Part shown: piece after piece, positions 46,560-59,918 of the stretch
Layout: each line of letters opens with the position of its first letter
Position numbering within the stretch: the first letter of the stretch is position 1
Origin: an uncultured Opitutia bacterium
GTDB lineage: Bacteria; Verrucomicrobiota; Verrucomicrobiia; Opitutales; Opitutaceae
Assembly: GCA_903840415.1 (NCBI GenBank)
Contig: CAIMFY010000096.1
Coordinates: 124,001 to 188,000, forward strand
DNA: 64,000 nt
Reading direction: 5' to 3'
Notes under the pieces: model-generated
Told to the model about the DNA's origin: nothing
The model's input: the letters and a program-made list of their open reading frames with translations, nothing else
Database searches by the model: none
Made by a program: the position numbers and the translations under genes

Positions 46560-47037
46560 TTCTCACACCTCCGACGACGCACTGCTGCTGGCGAGTTTCG
46601 CTCTCGGTGACGCCGTCTTCGGCATCGATGCCCAGCAGATTCAGGAAGTGGCGAAGGTAGGTGAAATCACGCCCGCGCGCCATGCTCCGGCCTGCGTGAT
46701 CGGCATTCGCAATCTGCGCGGCCGCGTCATTACCGTCTTGGATCTGCGCATCCGGCTGGAACTGGGTGCGGTGCAGATCGGACACGACAGCCGCGTGCTC
46801 ATCGTCGAAGGCGAGGGCGGTGAGCCTGTCGGCCTGCTCGTGGACCGCGTCGATGACATGATCGCGGTCAATCCCAAGGATATCATGGCCGCTCCACCGA
46901 ACATGAATGGCGTGAAGAATCGCAACCTGCGTGGCGTGTTTCGCGGCGGCAAACGCCTCGTCGCCGTGCTGGATCTCGCCTCGGTGCTCCACACCGATCT
47001 GGGCGAGGGCCTGACCCAAGAGAAGCTCACCGCATGA
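46549..47037 (+). CDS. cheW: Chemotaxis coupling protein CheW
   Basis: A 162-residue CheW that links receptors to CheA. The two beta-barrel subdomains show '[18 protein letters not shown]', '[20 protein letters not shown]' and '[12 protein letters not shown]', typical of CheW. Its start lies 11 bases inside the end of the third receptor gene, and its stop overlaps the CheB start by four bases, so the set is translationally coupled. It is the only free CheW in the operon; CheA itself contains two further CheW-like domains. Confidence 0.94.
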   Translation: MNGNSHTSDDALLLASFALGDAVFGIDAQQIQEVAKVGEITPARHAPACVIGIRNLRGRVITVLDLRIRLELGAVQIGHDSRVLIVEGEGGEPVGLLVDRVDDMIAVNPKDIMAAPPNMNGVKNRNLRGVFRGGKRLVAVLDLASVLHTDLGEGLTQEKLTA

Positions 47038-48161
47038 GCCTCCGCGTCGTCGTGGCCGATGATTCGGTTTTGTTTCGCCGAGCAATCAGCGATGCGCTGG
47101 GCGCGTTGCCCGACGTGGAAGTCGTCGGCAGCGCGGCCAACGGCAAGCTGGCGCTCCAGAAAGTGCGCGATCTCAAACCCGATCTGTTGACCCTCGATCT
47201 TGAGATGCCCGAGATTGACGGGCTGGCCGTGCTCGACGCGCTCCGCCAAAGCGGCAGCAAGATGAGCGTGATCGTGGTGAGTGCGCTCACGCGCCGCGGC
47301 GGCGACATGACGCTGCGCGCCTTGGAAAAGGGCGCGTTCGACTTTATCACCAAGCCCGATACTGCCGGCCCCGACGAAAGCCGCGAAGCGATCCGGCGCG
47401 AACTCGCGCCGCGCTTGCGCGCCCTGTCTAATCGGGTCGCCGTGCGCAAACTTCTGCATCATCCGGCGCCGGTGCCCGCTCCGACGATCGCCAGCGTTCC
47501 GCGGCCCGATCCCAAACCAGTGCATGCGGGCCTCGCAGAAATCGCCGGCCGGATGAACCGGCTTGTGTCGCCCAATCGGCCCGAGATGGTGCTCATCGGT
47601 GTCTCCACCGGGGGCCCGAATGCACTGGCGCGGCTGATGCCCCAACTGCCGAAAGACCTCGGCGTGCCGATCCTAATCGTGCAGCACATGCCGCCGGTTT
47701 TCACTCTGTCGCTCGCTGAAAGTCTCGCCGCGAAATGCGGCGTGAAGGTGCGCGAAGCTACGCATGGCGACATTCTCGCCGCCAACACCGCCTACATCGC
47801 GCCGGGCGGCCGCCAGATGCGTCTGGCCCCTGGCCCCGACGGCAGTCGCGTCATCCAGATCACCGACGATCCCTCGGAGAACAACTGCCGCCCGGCGGTG
47901 GATTATCTTTTCCGATCGGTCGCAACGCATTTTCCGGGCCGCGCCATGGCGGTGATTCTTACCGGCATGGGCAGCGACGGCACGATCGGCTTGCGGCTGC
48001 TCAAACGGCACAACGCTTTCGTCATCGCGCAAGATGAGGCGAGTTGCGTGGTTTTCGGTATGCCCAAGGCGGCGGTGGACGCCAAAGTCACCGATGTGAT
48101 TTTGCCGCTCGAAGCCATCGCGGCCCGCATCACCGCCACCGTGCGCGGAGGTCACTCATGA
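47034..48161 (+). CDS. cheB: Chemotaxis response regulator protein-glutamate methylesterase CheB
   Basis: A 375-residue adaptation enzyme that removes methyl groups from receptor glutamates when phosphorylated. The receiver (1-125) has 'VVADDSVLFRRAI' and Asp55 in 'LTLDLEMPEIDG'; after a linker (130-175), the methylesterase domain (about 185-370) has the catalytic triad Ser in 'IGVSTGGPNAL', His in 'IVQHMPPVF' and Asp in 'TGMGSDGTIGL'. It overlaps cheW (ATGA) before it and cheR (ATGA) after it. Presence of CheB and CheR shows that the operon has a full adaptation system. Confidence 0.96.
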   Translation: MSLRVVVADDSVLFRRAISDALGALPDVEVVGSAANGKLALQKVRDLKPDLLTLDLEMPEIDGLAVLDALRQSGSKMSVIVVSALTRRGGDMTLRALEKGAFDFITKPDTAGPDESREAIRRELAPRLRALSNRVAVRKLLHHPAPVPAPTIASVPRPDPKPVHAGLAEIAGRMNRLVSPNRPEMVLIGVSTGGPNALARLMPQLPKDLGVPILIVQHMPPVFTLSLAESLAAKCGVKVREATHGDILAANTAYIAPGGRQMRLAPGPDGSRVIQITDDPSENNCRPAVDYLFRSVATHFPGRAMAVILTGMGSDGTIGLRLLKRHNAFVIAQDEASCVVFGMPKAAVDAKVTDVILPLEAIAARITATVRGGHS

Positions 48162-49000
48162 GCGTCACCATCACTCGAGACGAATTCACCGTGTGGTCTC
48201 GTTACATCTACGAGATTTGCGGGATTTTTCTCGACGATTCCAAAGGCTACCTCTTGGAAACGCGGCTCAGCAGTCTGATGCGCGAGGTCGGCGTGGCGGG
48301 CTTTTCGGAACTTTATTACAAGGCGAAGTCCGATCTCACTAACGCGCTGCGCCGCAAAATCGTCGATGCCATCACGACGAACGAGACCTCGTTCTTCCGC
48401 GACAGCGCGCCGTTTGATCTGCTGCGGCACAAGTTGATCCCCGAGCTTGTGGACCGCCGCAAGAAGGCCGGCCTGCGGCTCGTGCCGATCCGGATCTGGA
48501 GCGCGGCTTGCTCCACGGGACAGGAAGCCTACAGCACGGGCATCGTGCTCAAGGAACTGCTGGTCGATACGAACAGCTACGATATCCGCATCGTCGGCAC
48601 CGACATCTCGGACAAGGCCGTCGCACAGGCCAGCCACGGCTATTTCTCGCGGATGGAACTCGAGCGCGGCATGCCCGGCGACAAGGCGAGCCGCTACTTC
48701 GTGCCCAACGGTGACCGCTGGAAAATCCGGGACGACATCCGAGGCATGGCCTCGTTTCGCACGATGAACCTGCTGCAGCCGTTTTCCTTTCCCGCGCCGT
48801 TCGACATCATTTTCTGCCGCAACGTCGCGATCTATTTTACCGAGCCGGACAAAATCCGCCTGTTTCAAAACCTCGGTCGCAGCCTCGCCCGCGACGGCGC
48901 GCTGATCATCGGCTCAACGGAATCGCTCACCGGCCTGTGCCCGGAGTTTGAACCGAAGCGTCACCTGCGTTCCGTGTTCTACCAGAAAAAAGAAGGGTGA
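48158..49000 (+). CDS. cheR: Chemotaxis protein methyltransferase CheR
   Basis: A 280-residue SAM-dependent methyltransferase that methylates receptor glutamates. The helical N-terminal domain (1-75) is followed by 'TTNETSFFRD', the SAM site 'IWSAACSTGQEAYS', 'GTDISDKAV' and 'DIIFCRNVAIYF', all CheR signatures. None of the three receptors ends in the NWETF-type docking peptide, so CheR should bind receptor coils directly. The ATG at 48158 overlaps the cheB stop; longer open codons upstream are inside cheB. Confidence 0.96.
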   Translation: MSVTITRDEFTVWSRYIYEICGIFLDDSKGYLLETRLSSLMREVGVAGFSELYYKAKSDLTNALRRKIVDAITTNETSFFRDSAPFDLLRHKLIPELVDRRKKAGLRLVPIRIWSAACSTGQEAYSTGIVLKELLVDTNSYDIRIVGTDISDKAVAQASHGYFSRMELERGMPGDKASRYFVPNGDRWKIRDDIRGMASFRTMNLLQPFSFPAPFDIIFCRNVAIYFTEPDKIRLFQNLGRSLARDGALIIGSTESLTGLCPEFEPKRHLRSVFYQKKEG

Positions 49001-49003
49001 CAG

Positions 49004-53335
<4,332 letters not shown>

Positions 53336-53419
53336 ACCACCGCAATTTGACAACGGCGCATGAAACAAAAATCTCCCTCAGGAAACCGGTTTTTTGGTCG
53401 ATCCCTTTAACGCCAAACT

Positions 53420-53815
53420 ATGAAAACACTCATCGTGGAGGACGATTTCACGAGTCGTTTGCTCCTGCAGGAATTGCTGAATCGCTTCGGCCCGGCCCAT
53501 ATTGCCGTCAACGGCCGGGAGGCGACCGAAGCCGTGCGTCTGTCGCTGGAGATCAACGAACCCTACCATCTAATTTGCCTAGACATCATGATGCCGGAGA
53601 AGGACGGACAGCAGGTGCTCAAAGAAATCCGGGCCATGGAACAAGCTCGCGGCACCACCTCCACCAACGGCGCAAAAATCGTGATGACCACGGCATTGGA
53701 CAGAATCAGAAACGTCAGTGACGCCTACTATAACCTGTGCGATGCCTATCTCAATAAGCCTATCCGCAAGGCGCAGCTGCTGGACGAACTGCGCAAGCTG
53801 AAGTTGATCGCCTGA
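53420..53815 (+). CDS. Single-domain response regulator (CheY-like)
   Basis: A 131-residue stand-alone receiver. It has 'LIVEDDFTSRLLLQELL' with the acidic pair, Asp55 in 'ICLDIMMPEKDG', the switch region 'IVMTTALDR' and Lys in 'YLNKPIR'. A short insert 'ARGTTSTNGA' lies before beta-4. No output domain follows, so it would act by protein contact or as a phosphate relay or sink for the hybrid kinase that precedes it by 84 bases. Its product is the only free CheY-like protein of the operon. The strong hairpin at 53811-53839 overlaps its stop codon. Confidence 0.92.
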   Translation: MKTLIVEDDFTSRLLLQELLNRFGPAHIAVNGREATEAVRLSLEINEPYHLICLDIMMPEKDGQQVLKEIRAMEQARGTTSTNGAKIVMTTALDRIRNVSDAYYNLCDAYLNKPIRKAQLLDELRKLKLIA

Positions 53816-53839
53816 GGCCCGGCGGTCGCCGGGCTCAGG
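53811..53839. terminator. Strong hairpin at the end of the signalling operon
   Basis: CCTGAG-G-CCCGGCG pairs with CGCCGGG-CTCAGG, a 13-base-pair stem with one bulged G and a 2-base centre. It lies between two convergent genes and includes the stop codon of the response regulator. There is no T-run, so it may stop transcription in both directions only with help from other factors, or stabilise the 3' end of the mRNA. Confidence 0.6.
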
Positions 53840-53858
53840 TGCGATAGGTCCGGCCCGG

Positions 53859-54677
53859 CTACTGGCCGGTTTTGGCCATCATCGCGGTGAAATAGCTCTG
53901 ACCTTCCGTCACCATTTGGTTCGGATCGTTTTGGAAAGTGCGGTTGTCGGTCTCGATGGCCATCACGCCGGACCAGTTCGACTTTTTGATCTCGGCGAAG
54001 AGGCCGGCGTAATTGGCCGCGCCGGTTCCGAGGGCGACGTCGAGGATGACGTCTTTGCCGTCGGCTGCTTTCTCGATTTTCTTGTCCTTGAAATGAATGT
54101 CGTAGACGCGGTCGCCGTAGTCGCGAAACACCTTCGCGGCGTCGAAGCCGGCCGCCGTCACCCAGCCGACGTCGAGGCACGCGCCGATCCGTTTGTCGCG
54201 CTTGGCCAAGATGCCGAGCACCGTCGCCGGATCGCCGTAGGTCGTGCCCTTGCCATGGTTGTGGATCGCGAGCTTGAGATCGAATTCCTTCACGAGCGCC
54301 TCGAGGCTGTCCCATTCGGCTATGTCTTTTGGTTCGACGACGATGACTTTGGCGCCGACGAGCTTGGCGAACTCAAAGAGCTTCCGGTTCTCCTCCGGTT
54401 TGAGCGAGGTCTTGCTGACCCCAAAGGTGTAGCACGCGAGACCCTTCGCATCGAGGATCGCCTTCTTGCGGAGCGTTTCCTCCTTCGTCGCCTTGGGATC
54501 GAACTGCGAGTCGATGAACTGCAGTTGCGTGATGTGGTGTTTGACGGCGAAATCGACGACCTGGTCGAAGGTCATCTTGTTGCAGGTCCAAGTCTGGAGT
54601 CCGAGTTGCACGTTGCCGGCGTGGAGCGACGACAGTGAGGCGAGGCCGAGAGCGAGAAGGGCGAGGATTTTTTTCAT
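53859..54677 (-). CDS. Exported TIM-barrel sugar isomerase/epimerase family protein
   Basis: A 272-residue xylose-isomerase-like TIM barrel with a signal peptide (about 1-20, 'LLALGLASLSSLHA'). Fold motifs seen are 'LGLQTWTCNKMTFDQVVDF', 'VIVVEPKD', 'LAIHNHGKGTTYGDP' (metal-binding His and Glu-like region), 'IGACLDVGWVTAAG' and 'VYDIHFKDKKIE'. In gut and soil bacteria such proteins occur with DUF1080 and Gfo/Idh enzymes in 3-keto-glycoside pathways, and that set surrounds it here. The frame is open upstream, but the ATG at 54677 gives a clean signal peptide. The DUF1080 gene is 32 bases upstream in the same direction. Confidence 0.9.
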   Translation of the reverse strand: MKKILALLALGLASLSSLHAGNVQLGLQTWTCNKMTFDQVVDFAVKHHITQLQFIDSQFDPKATKEETLRKKAILDAKGLACYTFGVSKTSLKPEENRKLFEFAKLVGAKVIVVEPKDIAEWDSLEALVKEFDLKLAIHNHGKGTTYGDPATVLGILAKRDKRIGACLDVGWVTAAGFDAAKVFRDYGDRVYDIHFKDKKIEKAADGKDVILDVALGTGAANYAGLFAEIKKSNWSGVMAIETDNRTFQNDPNQMVTEGQSYFTAMMAKTGQ

Positions 54678-54709
54678 GAGAGATTTGATTGCGAGCGAAC
54701 GGGCGCCGA

Positions 54710-55342
54710 TCAGGGCAACTCCGCGAGGCGGATGTTGCGGTAATCCACTTTCATTTTTACGTTGGGGTGGATTTGCAGCCCGAGCGGCGCCGCGCCGGAA
54801 AACTTCGCGTTGGTATATTCCGATGCCTTGGTGCCGTTGATCCAACACGTAAAGGTATCGCCCTTCGCCTGAATGCGGAAGGTGTTCCATTCGCCCTCGG
54901 GCTTCATCAATTTCTTGAACTCTTTGGCTTGGCCGGCTTCGGGATAGGCGGGCTTTCCGCCGGTGTAAAACGAACCGGACATATCCACGAGGAGGCTGCC
55001 GGAAACACCGAGCTGCAGCTGGATTCTCGGTTTGCGCATGTCGAGTCCCGTGTCGATGCCGCGCGGCATGATGCCATCTTTCCATCGCACATCGAATTCG
55101 ATCACGAAATCACCGTAGGACTTTTCGGTCAGGAGGTAGTTGCCCTTGAGGGCGGCGTTGTTTTCACCGACGAGGATACCGTCTTCGACGCGCCAGAAGG
55201 CGTTGTTCACGGCGTTTTGCCAGCCAGTGAGATCTTTGCCGTTAAAGATCGGTTCTAGCTTGGGCGCAGCGTCGGCAGCGAACGCCGGCAACGGGACAAG
55301 CAGAGACAACAGGAGCGGGACGAACATGGGGCGGAGGTTCAT
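54710..55342 (-). CDS. DUF1080 family protein (3-keto-disaccharide hydrolase-like)
   Basis: A 210-residue secreted protein with signal peptide (about 1-22, 'LLLSLLVPLPAFAA') and one DUF1080 concanavalin-like domain. Motifs are 'LEPIFNGKDLTGWQ', 'YLLTEKSYGDFVIEFDVRW', 'MPRGIDTGLDMRKP', 'GEWNTFRIQAKGDTFTCWI' and 'GLQIHPNVKMKVDYRNIRL', all usual for the family. Members cleave 3-keto-glucosides made by Gfo/Idh oxidoreductases or bind glycans. With the TIM-barrel protein downstream and Gfo/Idh enzymes 2.5-5 kb away it fits such a pathway. The 106-base gap upstream (55343-55448) should carry its promoter; I see no other feature there. Confidence 0.92.
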   Translation of the reverse strand: MNLRPMFVPLLLSLLVPLPAFAADAAPKLEPIFNGKDLTGWQNAVNNAFWRVEDGILVGENNAALKGNYLLTEKSYGDFVIEFDVRWKDGIMPRGIDTGLDMRKPRIQLQLGVSGSLLVDMSGSFYTGGKPAYPEAGQAKEFKKLMKPEGEWNTFRIQAKGDTFTCWINGTKASEYTNAKFSGAAPLGLQIHPNVKMKVDYRNIRLAELP

Positions 55343-55448
55343 AAAAAAACGTTAGGGGAATTCGCTTAGCGGTAAAAAGTGCGAACAGTCGAGTGACGGA
55401 AGAACGCGCGAATGTTTGTGGTGGGCGGGCCCTGGCCGTGCGGCTCGC

Positions 55449-57812
55449 TCAATCAATCTGTAATTCGGTGATCGACCAGGTGCCGGTCGCACGTTTCGGC
55501 GTGGCCTTGATAATCAGGTAGCGGCCGCGGATGCCCGCGGGAAGATCGATGACGGTTTTTTCACGCCGGCCCGTGGCCGAAGCGCGGACCGTGCCGGGCT
55601 GCGCGGGATCGTCGGTCACGAAGACCTCGACCTTTCCCGGAAAATCGCCCGGCCGGCCGGTCTCGTCGAGGGTGATACGGCGCATCGGGCGCACCTTTTT
55701 GCAGTCGACCTGAATCCATTGGTCCGTGTTCGCGGGTGCGGACCACGCGGTCTTCGCGTTGCCATCGGTAAGATTGCCGAGTTGGCCGGTGCCGGCAGAC
55801 GCGGTGACGACTGGCGGCCAAACTTGATTGGCGTGAATCGCCAGCGCGGCGTCGCGGGCGTCGTCGGCGAGCGTGGTGTCGGTTTGTAGTTTTTCGGCAA
55901 GCGCCAGCGCCGGAGAGCTCGCACCGCGGCCGAGCAGTAAAAGCAAACTCTGGCGCGTCTCGCGCGGCTTGGCCACCGCGAGCAGGCGCGCGACCACTTC
56001 CGACGGCTCGGCGGACGGCGCAACGCGGGTGCGTTCGAGAAATCCGATCGCGCCTTTCACGGCGGCTTGACGCGCGTCGTCGAGCGGAGACTTTTCCGCC
56101 GCCGCGACGAGCAGTGGCAGCGCGGACCGCTCGGGCCAGCGCGCCAAGGCGTCGATCGCGGCCGATGCGACATTGGCCGCTGGCGAGAGCGCGAGCCGGC
56201 CGGTGCATTCGAGCGCGGGCGTGTCGCCGAGCCGCGTGACCGCGGGCAGCAGGCGAAGCTGATCGGCCGGGCCGCCGCGATCAACGGCATCGGTGATAAG
56301 GTGGTCGCGGGCGACGGCGTCGTGATTGCGCTGCGAGATGCTGACCAAGGCGCGCTGGGCGCGGGTGATTTCCTGGCTGTCGGTGGCGGCGATGGTCCAT
56401 GCGAGCATCGCGGCTTGGTCGGAGGCGGGCGCGATTTCGCCGGCCGCGCGCACGGCGGCGGCGCGCACACCACCGTCGGGATCGGCGCGGATTTTCCAGA
56501 GCAACGGCAGAGCCTCGGTCATGCCGCGCAGGCCGATCATTTCGAGCCACACGGCGCGCAATCGCGGTTCGCCCGATGCAGCGCCGGCGAGGATTGCGTC
56601 GTTCACGCCGGGGCCGTTCAGGCGCGCGAAACTCTGACGCGCGAGCTTGGCGTCGTCGCCGCTCACCGTGACGAGAAATTGGGCGAGTTGGTTGGCGACG
56701 TCGGCGTTGCCGGGCAGTTGGCCGAGCGCCGCGAGCGCGGTGGTGCGCACAGCAGGATCGGGATCGGCAAGAGCTTTCGCGGCGGCCGGGACTAGCGCAG
56801 CTTCATGGCGCCGGGCGAGTGCGGCGATGACGGCGCTTTTCGTGGGCGCATCGTAGGAGTCGAGTTTGCTGAGTAGGGTGGGGGCGAGTTCCTTGGCCGG
56901 CAGCGTGGCGATCGCTTCGAGAGCGATGCGTTGGGCGACGATATCTTCACCGGTGAGCACGCGGTCGATGCGCTGGACCGCCTCACTGGGCTCGCGGTCG
57001 AGCAGGGCGCGCCACGCGAAGGCGCGTTGGGCGGCGGAAACGCGGGCATCGGCGAACACACTCTGGAAGACTGCGGTGCCGTCTGCGGTCGGCAGGCGCC
57101 AAGCGCACGCGAGCCGGGCTTCAATCATCGGGCGCGCGGCGGGGTTGGGCGCGCCTGTGAGCGCGGCGAGTGCGGCCGTGTTGCCGATTTGCCCGAGTGC
57201 TTTGGTCGCGGCGGCGGCGATATGTTCGTCTTTGTCTGATAGGAGCGACGTGAGCGCCGGCACCGCGCTGGCGATGCGGCGGTTGCCGATGGATTGGACG
57301 AGCGCGAGGCGGTTGCCATTGTCGGCCTCGGCGAGGGCGTGAAGAAACGCCGCATCGACCGCGGCGCCGGGGACGGGCTCAAGCGCGAGGCGGGCCACGT
57401 TGGCGAGCCGTTCGTCGGTCAGCAGCGGCGCGAGGGTGGCGACCGCAGTGGCGATGTCGTCAGCGCGCGAGAGCAACTGGCCGAGGCGCTGGCCGGCGGC
57501 CTGCTGGGCAGTGAACGTCGCATCGGGCTGTTTGAGCAACTCGACGAGATCGCGGACGAGAGCGGAAACTTTCGTGGCATCGGCTCCGGCAGCGACGATG
57601 GCGCGGTCGAGGGCTTCGAGTGACTGCTGACTGCCGGAGTAGTCGAGGAGCTTGAGGGGAGAACTCGCCGAAGCGGATTCGGCGGCGATCGGTTGGGGAG
57701 CGGCCGGGGCGATCGGAGTGGTGGCCGGTGCGGTGCAGCCGGCGACAAGCCAGAGAGCCGCAGCGCAGCAGCAGGGGAGGGACGGGACGCGGAAAATAGT
57801 TTTGGAGGACAT
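55449..57812 (-). CDS. HEAT-repeat lipoprotein with C-terminal discoidin-like domain
   Basis: A 787-residue predicted lipoprotein: the signal peptide ends in the lipobox 'LVAGC' with Cys26. Residues 80-640 are an array of HEAT/PBS-type helical repeats, seen in recurring motifs such as 'VPALTSLLSDKDEHIAAAAT', 'KALADPDPAVRTTALAALG' and 'DPDGGVRAAAVRAAGEIA'. The last 125 residues ('LTDGNAKTAWSAPANTDQWI', 'VDCKKVRPMRRITLDE') look like an F5/8-type C (discoidin, CBM32-like) domain that may bind sugars. The role is probably scaffold or substrate docking at the outer membrane. The stop of the upstream Gfo/Idh gene is 24 bases before its start, so they form one operon. The repeat count needs a profile search. 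Confidence 0.85.
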   Translation of the reverse strand: MSSKTIFRVPSLPCCCAAALWLVAGCTAPATTPIAPAAPQPIAAESASASSPLKLLDYSGSQQSLEALDRAIVAAGADATKVSALVRDLVELLKQPDATFTAQQAAGQRLGQLLSRADDIATAVATLAPLLTDERLANVARLALEPVPGAAVDAAFLHALAEADNGNRLALVQSIGNRRIASAVPALTSLLSDKDEHIAAAATKALGQIGNTAALAALTGAPNPAARPMIEARLACAWRLPTADGTAVFQSVFADARVSAAQRAFAWRALLDREPSEAVQRIDRVLTGEDIVAQRIALEAIATLPAKELAPTLLSKLDSYDAPTKSAVIAALARRHEAALVPAAAKALADPDPAVRTTALAALGQLPGNADVANQLAQFLVTVSGDDAKLARQSFARLNGPGVNDAILAGAASGEPRLRAVWLEMIGLRGMTEALPLLWKIRADPDGGVRAAAVRAAGEIAPASDQAAMLAWTIAATDSQEITRAQRALVSISQRNHDAVARDHLITDAVDRGGPADQLRLLPAVTRLGDTPALECTGRLALSPAANVASAAIDALARWPERSALPLLVAAAEKSPLDDARQAAVKGAIGFLERTRVAPSAEPSEVVARLLAVAKPRETRQSLLLLLGRGASSPALALAEKLQTDTTLADDARDAALAIHANQVWPPVVTASAGTGQLGNLTDGNAKTAWSAPANTDQWIQVDCKKVRPMRRITLDETGRPGDFPGKVEVFVTDDPAQPGTVRASATGRREKTVIDLPAGIRGRYLIIKATPKRATGTWSITELQID

Positions 57813-57836
57813 GGTCGGAGAAGCCGTGGGCGGGGG

Positions 57837-59156
57837 TTAGAGGGTGCCGTAGGGCGCGCGCCGCGGGCGGTCGAGCCAGCGCGAGGCGATTTCGTCGCCG
57901 ACGATTTCCTCTTTCACCGGATCCCAGTGCACGGGGCGGCCGATGCGTTCGGCGATGGCGTTGAGATGGCAGATTGTGGCAGTGCGGTGGCCAATCTCGA
58001 CGTCGGCGATCGGGCGCTGGCGTGTGCGCACGGCGCTGAGAAAATCGGATTGGTGATTATCGCTGAGGTAGAGGTGGACGTCGTCGCCGCGGAGCGGGCG
58101 AGTGGCGAGTTCCGGCGGATTGGTTTCCAGGACGTCGTTGCGCCCCACCCAGATCGTGCCGTTGGTGCCAGTAAACTCGATCATTGCCTTCAAGCCTTTG
58201 TCGACGCGTTCGACATGGAGGCCGTTGGCGTAGATGTGGGTTTGGTAGGTAGTGCCTTTCCAGCCCTTCGGAATAAACTCAACGGGTCCGGAGTCGTCCA
58301 TGCCGAGCGCCCATTGGATGATGTCGAAATGGTGCGCGCCCCAGTCGCCGTTCTTGCGGGCGCCATATTCATAGAAACAACGCCAGCCGCCGCCGTAATC
58401 GCCCTTGACGCGAAGTTCGTGATACGGGCGCCACGGCGTCGGGCCGAGCCAGCGATCGTAATCGAAGCCGGTGGGAACCGGCTGTTCGGGCAATGCGAGC
58501 GCCGGCGGAAATTCGCCGAGGCTAGTGCGCACCAACGTAAGATCGCCGATCCAGCCGTTGCGGACCATTTCGGCCGCCTTGCGGAACGAATATTCGGAGC
58601 GCTGTTGGGTGCCGGTTTGGAAAACGCGACCGCAGCGTCGGGCGGTGTCGGCCAGCACGCGGCCTTCACGCACGGTGAGCGTCAGGGGCTTTTCGCAGTA
58701 GACATCCTTGCCGGATTTCATCGCGGCGTTGGCGATCGGCGCGTGCCAGTGATCGGGGGTGCAAATCCAGACGGCGTCGATGTCGTCGCGGGCGAGGAGT
58801 TCCTCGTGGCATTGGTAGGCCATCACGCCGCGGTAGGTGCCGCTGGACTGTGATTCGCCGTAGGTTTTTTCGGCTTCGTCGCGGCGTTTGACGGCCTTGG
58901 CGAACATGACATCGCATAGCGCCAACACGCGGCAGTCGTCGCGGCCCATGACCGCGGAGAAATGGCCGCCAAATTGCAGGCCATTGCCGATGAAACCGAT
59001 GTTGAGGCGGTTGCTCGGGGCCGTCCGGCCGAATAGCGTGGAGGGCACGATGCTCGGCGCGATGGCGTAGGCGAAAATGCCGGCGAGGCCCTGCTTGATG
59101 GCGGTGCGGCGAGTCACGGTCGCGGCGGGTGAGGATTTTTTTTCAGGCGAGTGCAT
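57837..59156 (-). CDS. Gfo/Idh/MocA family oxidoreductase with Tat signal
   Basis: A 439-residue NAD(P)-dependent oxidoreductase. The N-terminus has a twin-arginine signal ('TRRTAIKQGLAGIFAYA'), so the folded protein with its cofactor is likely exported. The Rossmann start is 'LNIGFIGNGLQFGGHFSA'. The catalytic Lys is in 'DVYCEKPLTLTV', and the C-terminal Gfo/Idh sheet domain has 'GDWGAHHFDIIQWALGMDD' with the active-site His. Such periplasmic enzymes oxidise C3 of glycosides to 3-keto forms or work with tightly bound NAD(P). It is first in the minus-strand operon with the HEAT lipoprotein gene. Confidence 0.92.
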   Translation of the reverse strand: MHSPEKKSSPAATVTRRTAIKQGLAGIFAYAIAPSIVPSTLFGRTAPSNRLNIGFIGNGLQFGGHFSAVMGRDDCRVLALCDVMFAKAVKRRDEAEKTYGESQSSGTYRGVMAYQCHEELLARDDIDAVWICTPDHWHAPIANAAMKSGKDVYCEKPLTLTVREGRVLADTARRCGRVFQTGTQQRSEYSFRKAAEMVRNGWIGDLTLVRTSLGEFPPALALPEQPVPTGFDYDRWLGPTPWRPYHELRVKGDYGGGWRCFYEYGARKNGDWGAHHFDIIQWALGMDDSGPVEFIPKGWKGTTYQTHIYANGLHVERVDKGLKAMIEFTGTNGTIWVGRNDVLETNPPELATRPLRGDDVHLYLSDNHQSDFLSAVRTRQRPIADVEIGHRTATICHLNAIAERIGRPVHWDPVKEEIVGDEIASRWLDRPRRAPYGTL

Positions 59157-59458
59157 GGGGTGAAGAAAATTGCTGGGACTGCGGGCAATGGTCGCGGCGG
59201 GTTCGCAGGGCGGCTGGAGCCGACCAGACAGACATCGCCGTGGGGTGCGCCGGAAGGCAAGACGGCAATACTGGCTCGGTGGTGACTTTTTTCGAGCCGA
59301 TGACCGAGAATATTTTCAATTGCGCCGGGGGCGGACAAGGGCACGCGAAGATGTCGGAAAATGTGCTGGCCAACCGTCTGCGCGGCTGGAGAAAGTTTGC
59401 GGTAGGCATCGACTCGCGCGTTTGGCGTGTTCTATTTTGCCGCCTCCTCTTTCACCCC
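59157..59458. promoter_or_regulatory. Divergent intergenic region in the sugar cluster
   Basis: A 302-base gap between two divergent genes (Gfo/Idh on the minus strand, DoxX-like on the plus strand). I see no coding frame I can support, no tRNA and no strong terminator. Both operons of the sugar cluster must be transcribed from here. AT-rich patches at about 59286-59320 and 59430-59440 are the best places for promoters, but no pair of boxes was assigned. Confidence 0.5.
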
Positions 59459-59908
59459 ATGACTGAAAAAACCTCCACCTCCCGCTGCGAATACACGGCA
59501 GCGTTTCTTCTGCTCCGCCTTTTTCTCGGCCTGCGCACACTGCTTGCCGGTCTCGAAAAATTTGAGGGCAAGGGCACATATTCCTTTGCGAACTATTACG
59601 AGAACATGGGCCGGATGGCGTCGGGCATCACCGGTGCGTCATTCCTGCCGCTGTGGGCCACGAAGAATTTTGCGCACTCCATCGGCTACCTGCTCCTAGC
59701 GCTCGGTGCCGCGCTGCTGCTCGGGGTGAAGACCCGTGCGACGCTCACGCTCACCGGCCTGACCTACGTCGGCCTGTCATTCGGTCTGATGGCCGTTCAG
59801 GAATCCGAGGGCGTGGCCTGGCTCGCGATTCACGTCATCATGATCGCCGGGGCCCTTGTGCTCGTGCAGCACGAGCGCTTCGCGTTGTGGCCCTGCAAAA
59901 AAGACTGA
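59459..59908 (+). CDS. DoxX-like small membrane protein
   Basis: A 149-residue integral membrane protein with four hydrophobic helices, at about 14-32, 72-92, 95-112 and 118-137. The first helix with 'LLLRLFLGLRTLLAGLEKF' and the 'FANYYENMGRMASGI' loop fit the DoxX-like pattern of quinone-linked or redox-assisting membrane proteins. Function in the family is poorly known. Its position, 10 bases before a Tat-exported Gfo/Idh gene, suggests that it could serve as a membrane electron acceptor or partner for that enzyme. This last point is inference. Confidence 0.75.
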   Translation: MTEKTSTSRCEYTAAFLLLRLFLGLRTLLAGLEKFEGKGTYSFANYYENMGRMASGITGASFLPLWATKNFAHSIGYLLLALGAALLLGVKTRATLTLTGLTYVGLSFGLMAVQESEGVAWLAIHVIMIAGALVLVQHERFALWPCKKD

Positions 59909-59918
59909 GCCCCGCGCC

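Noticed and set aside
57693-58853. A 386-codon frame antisense to the Gfo/Idh gene
   Set aside because: It overlaps the oxidoreductase over its length and shows no domain.
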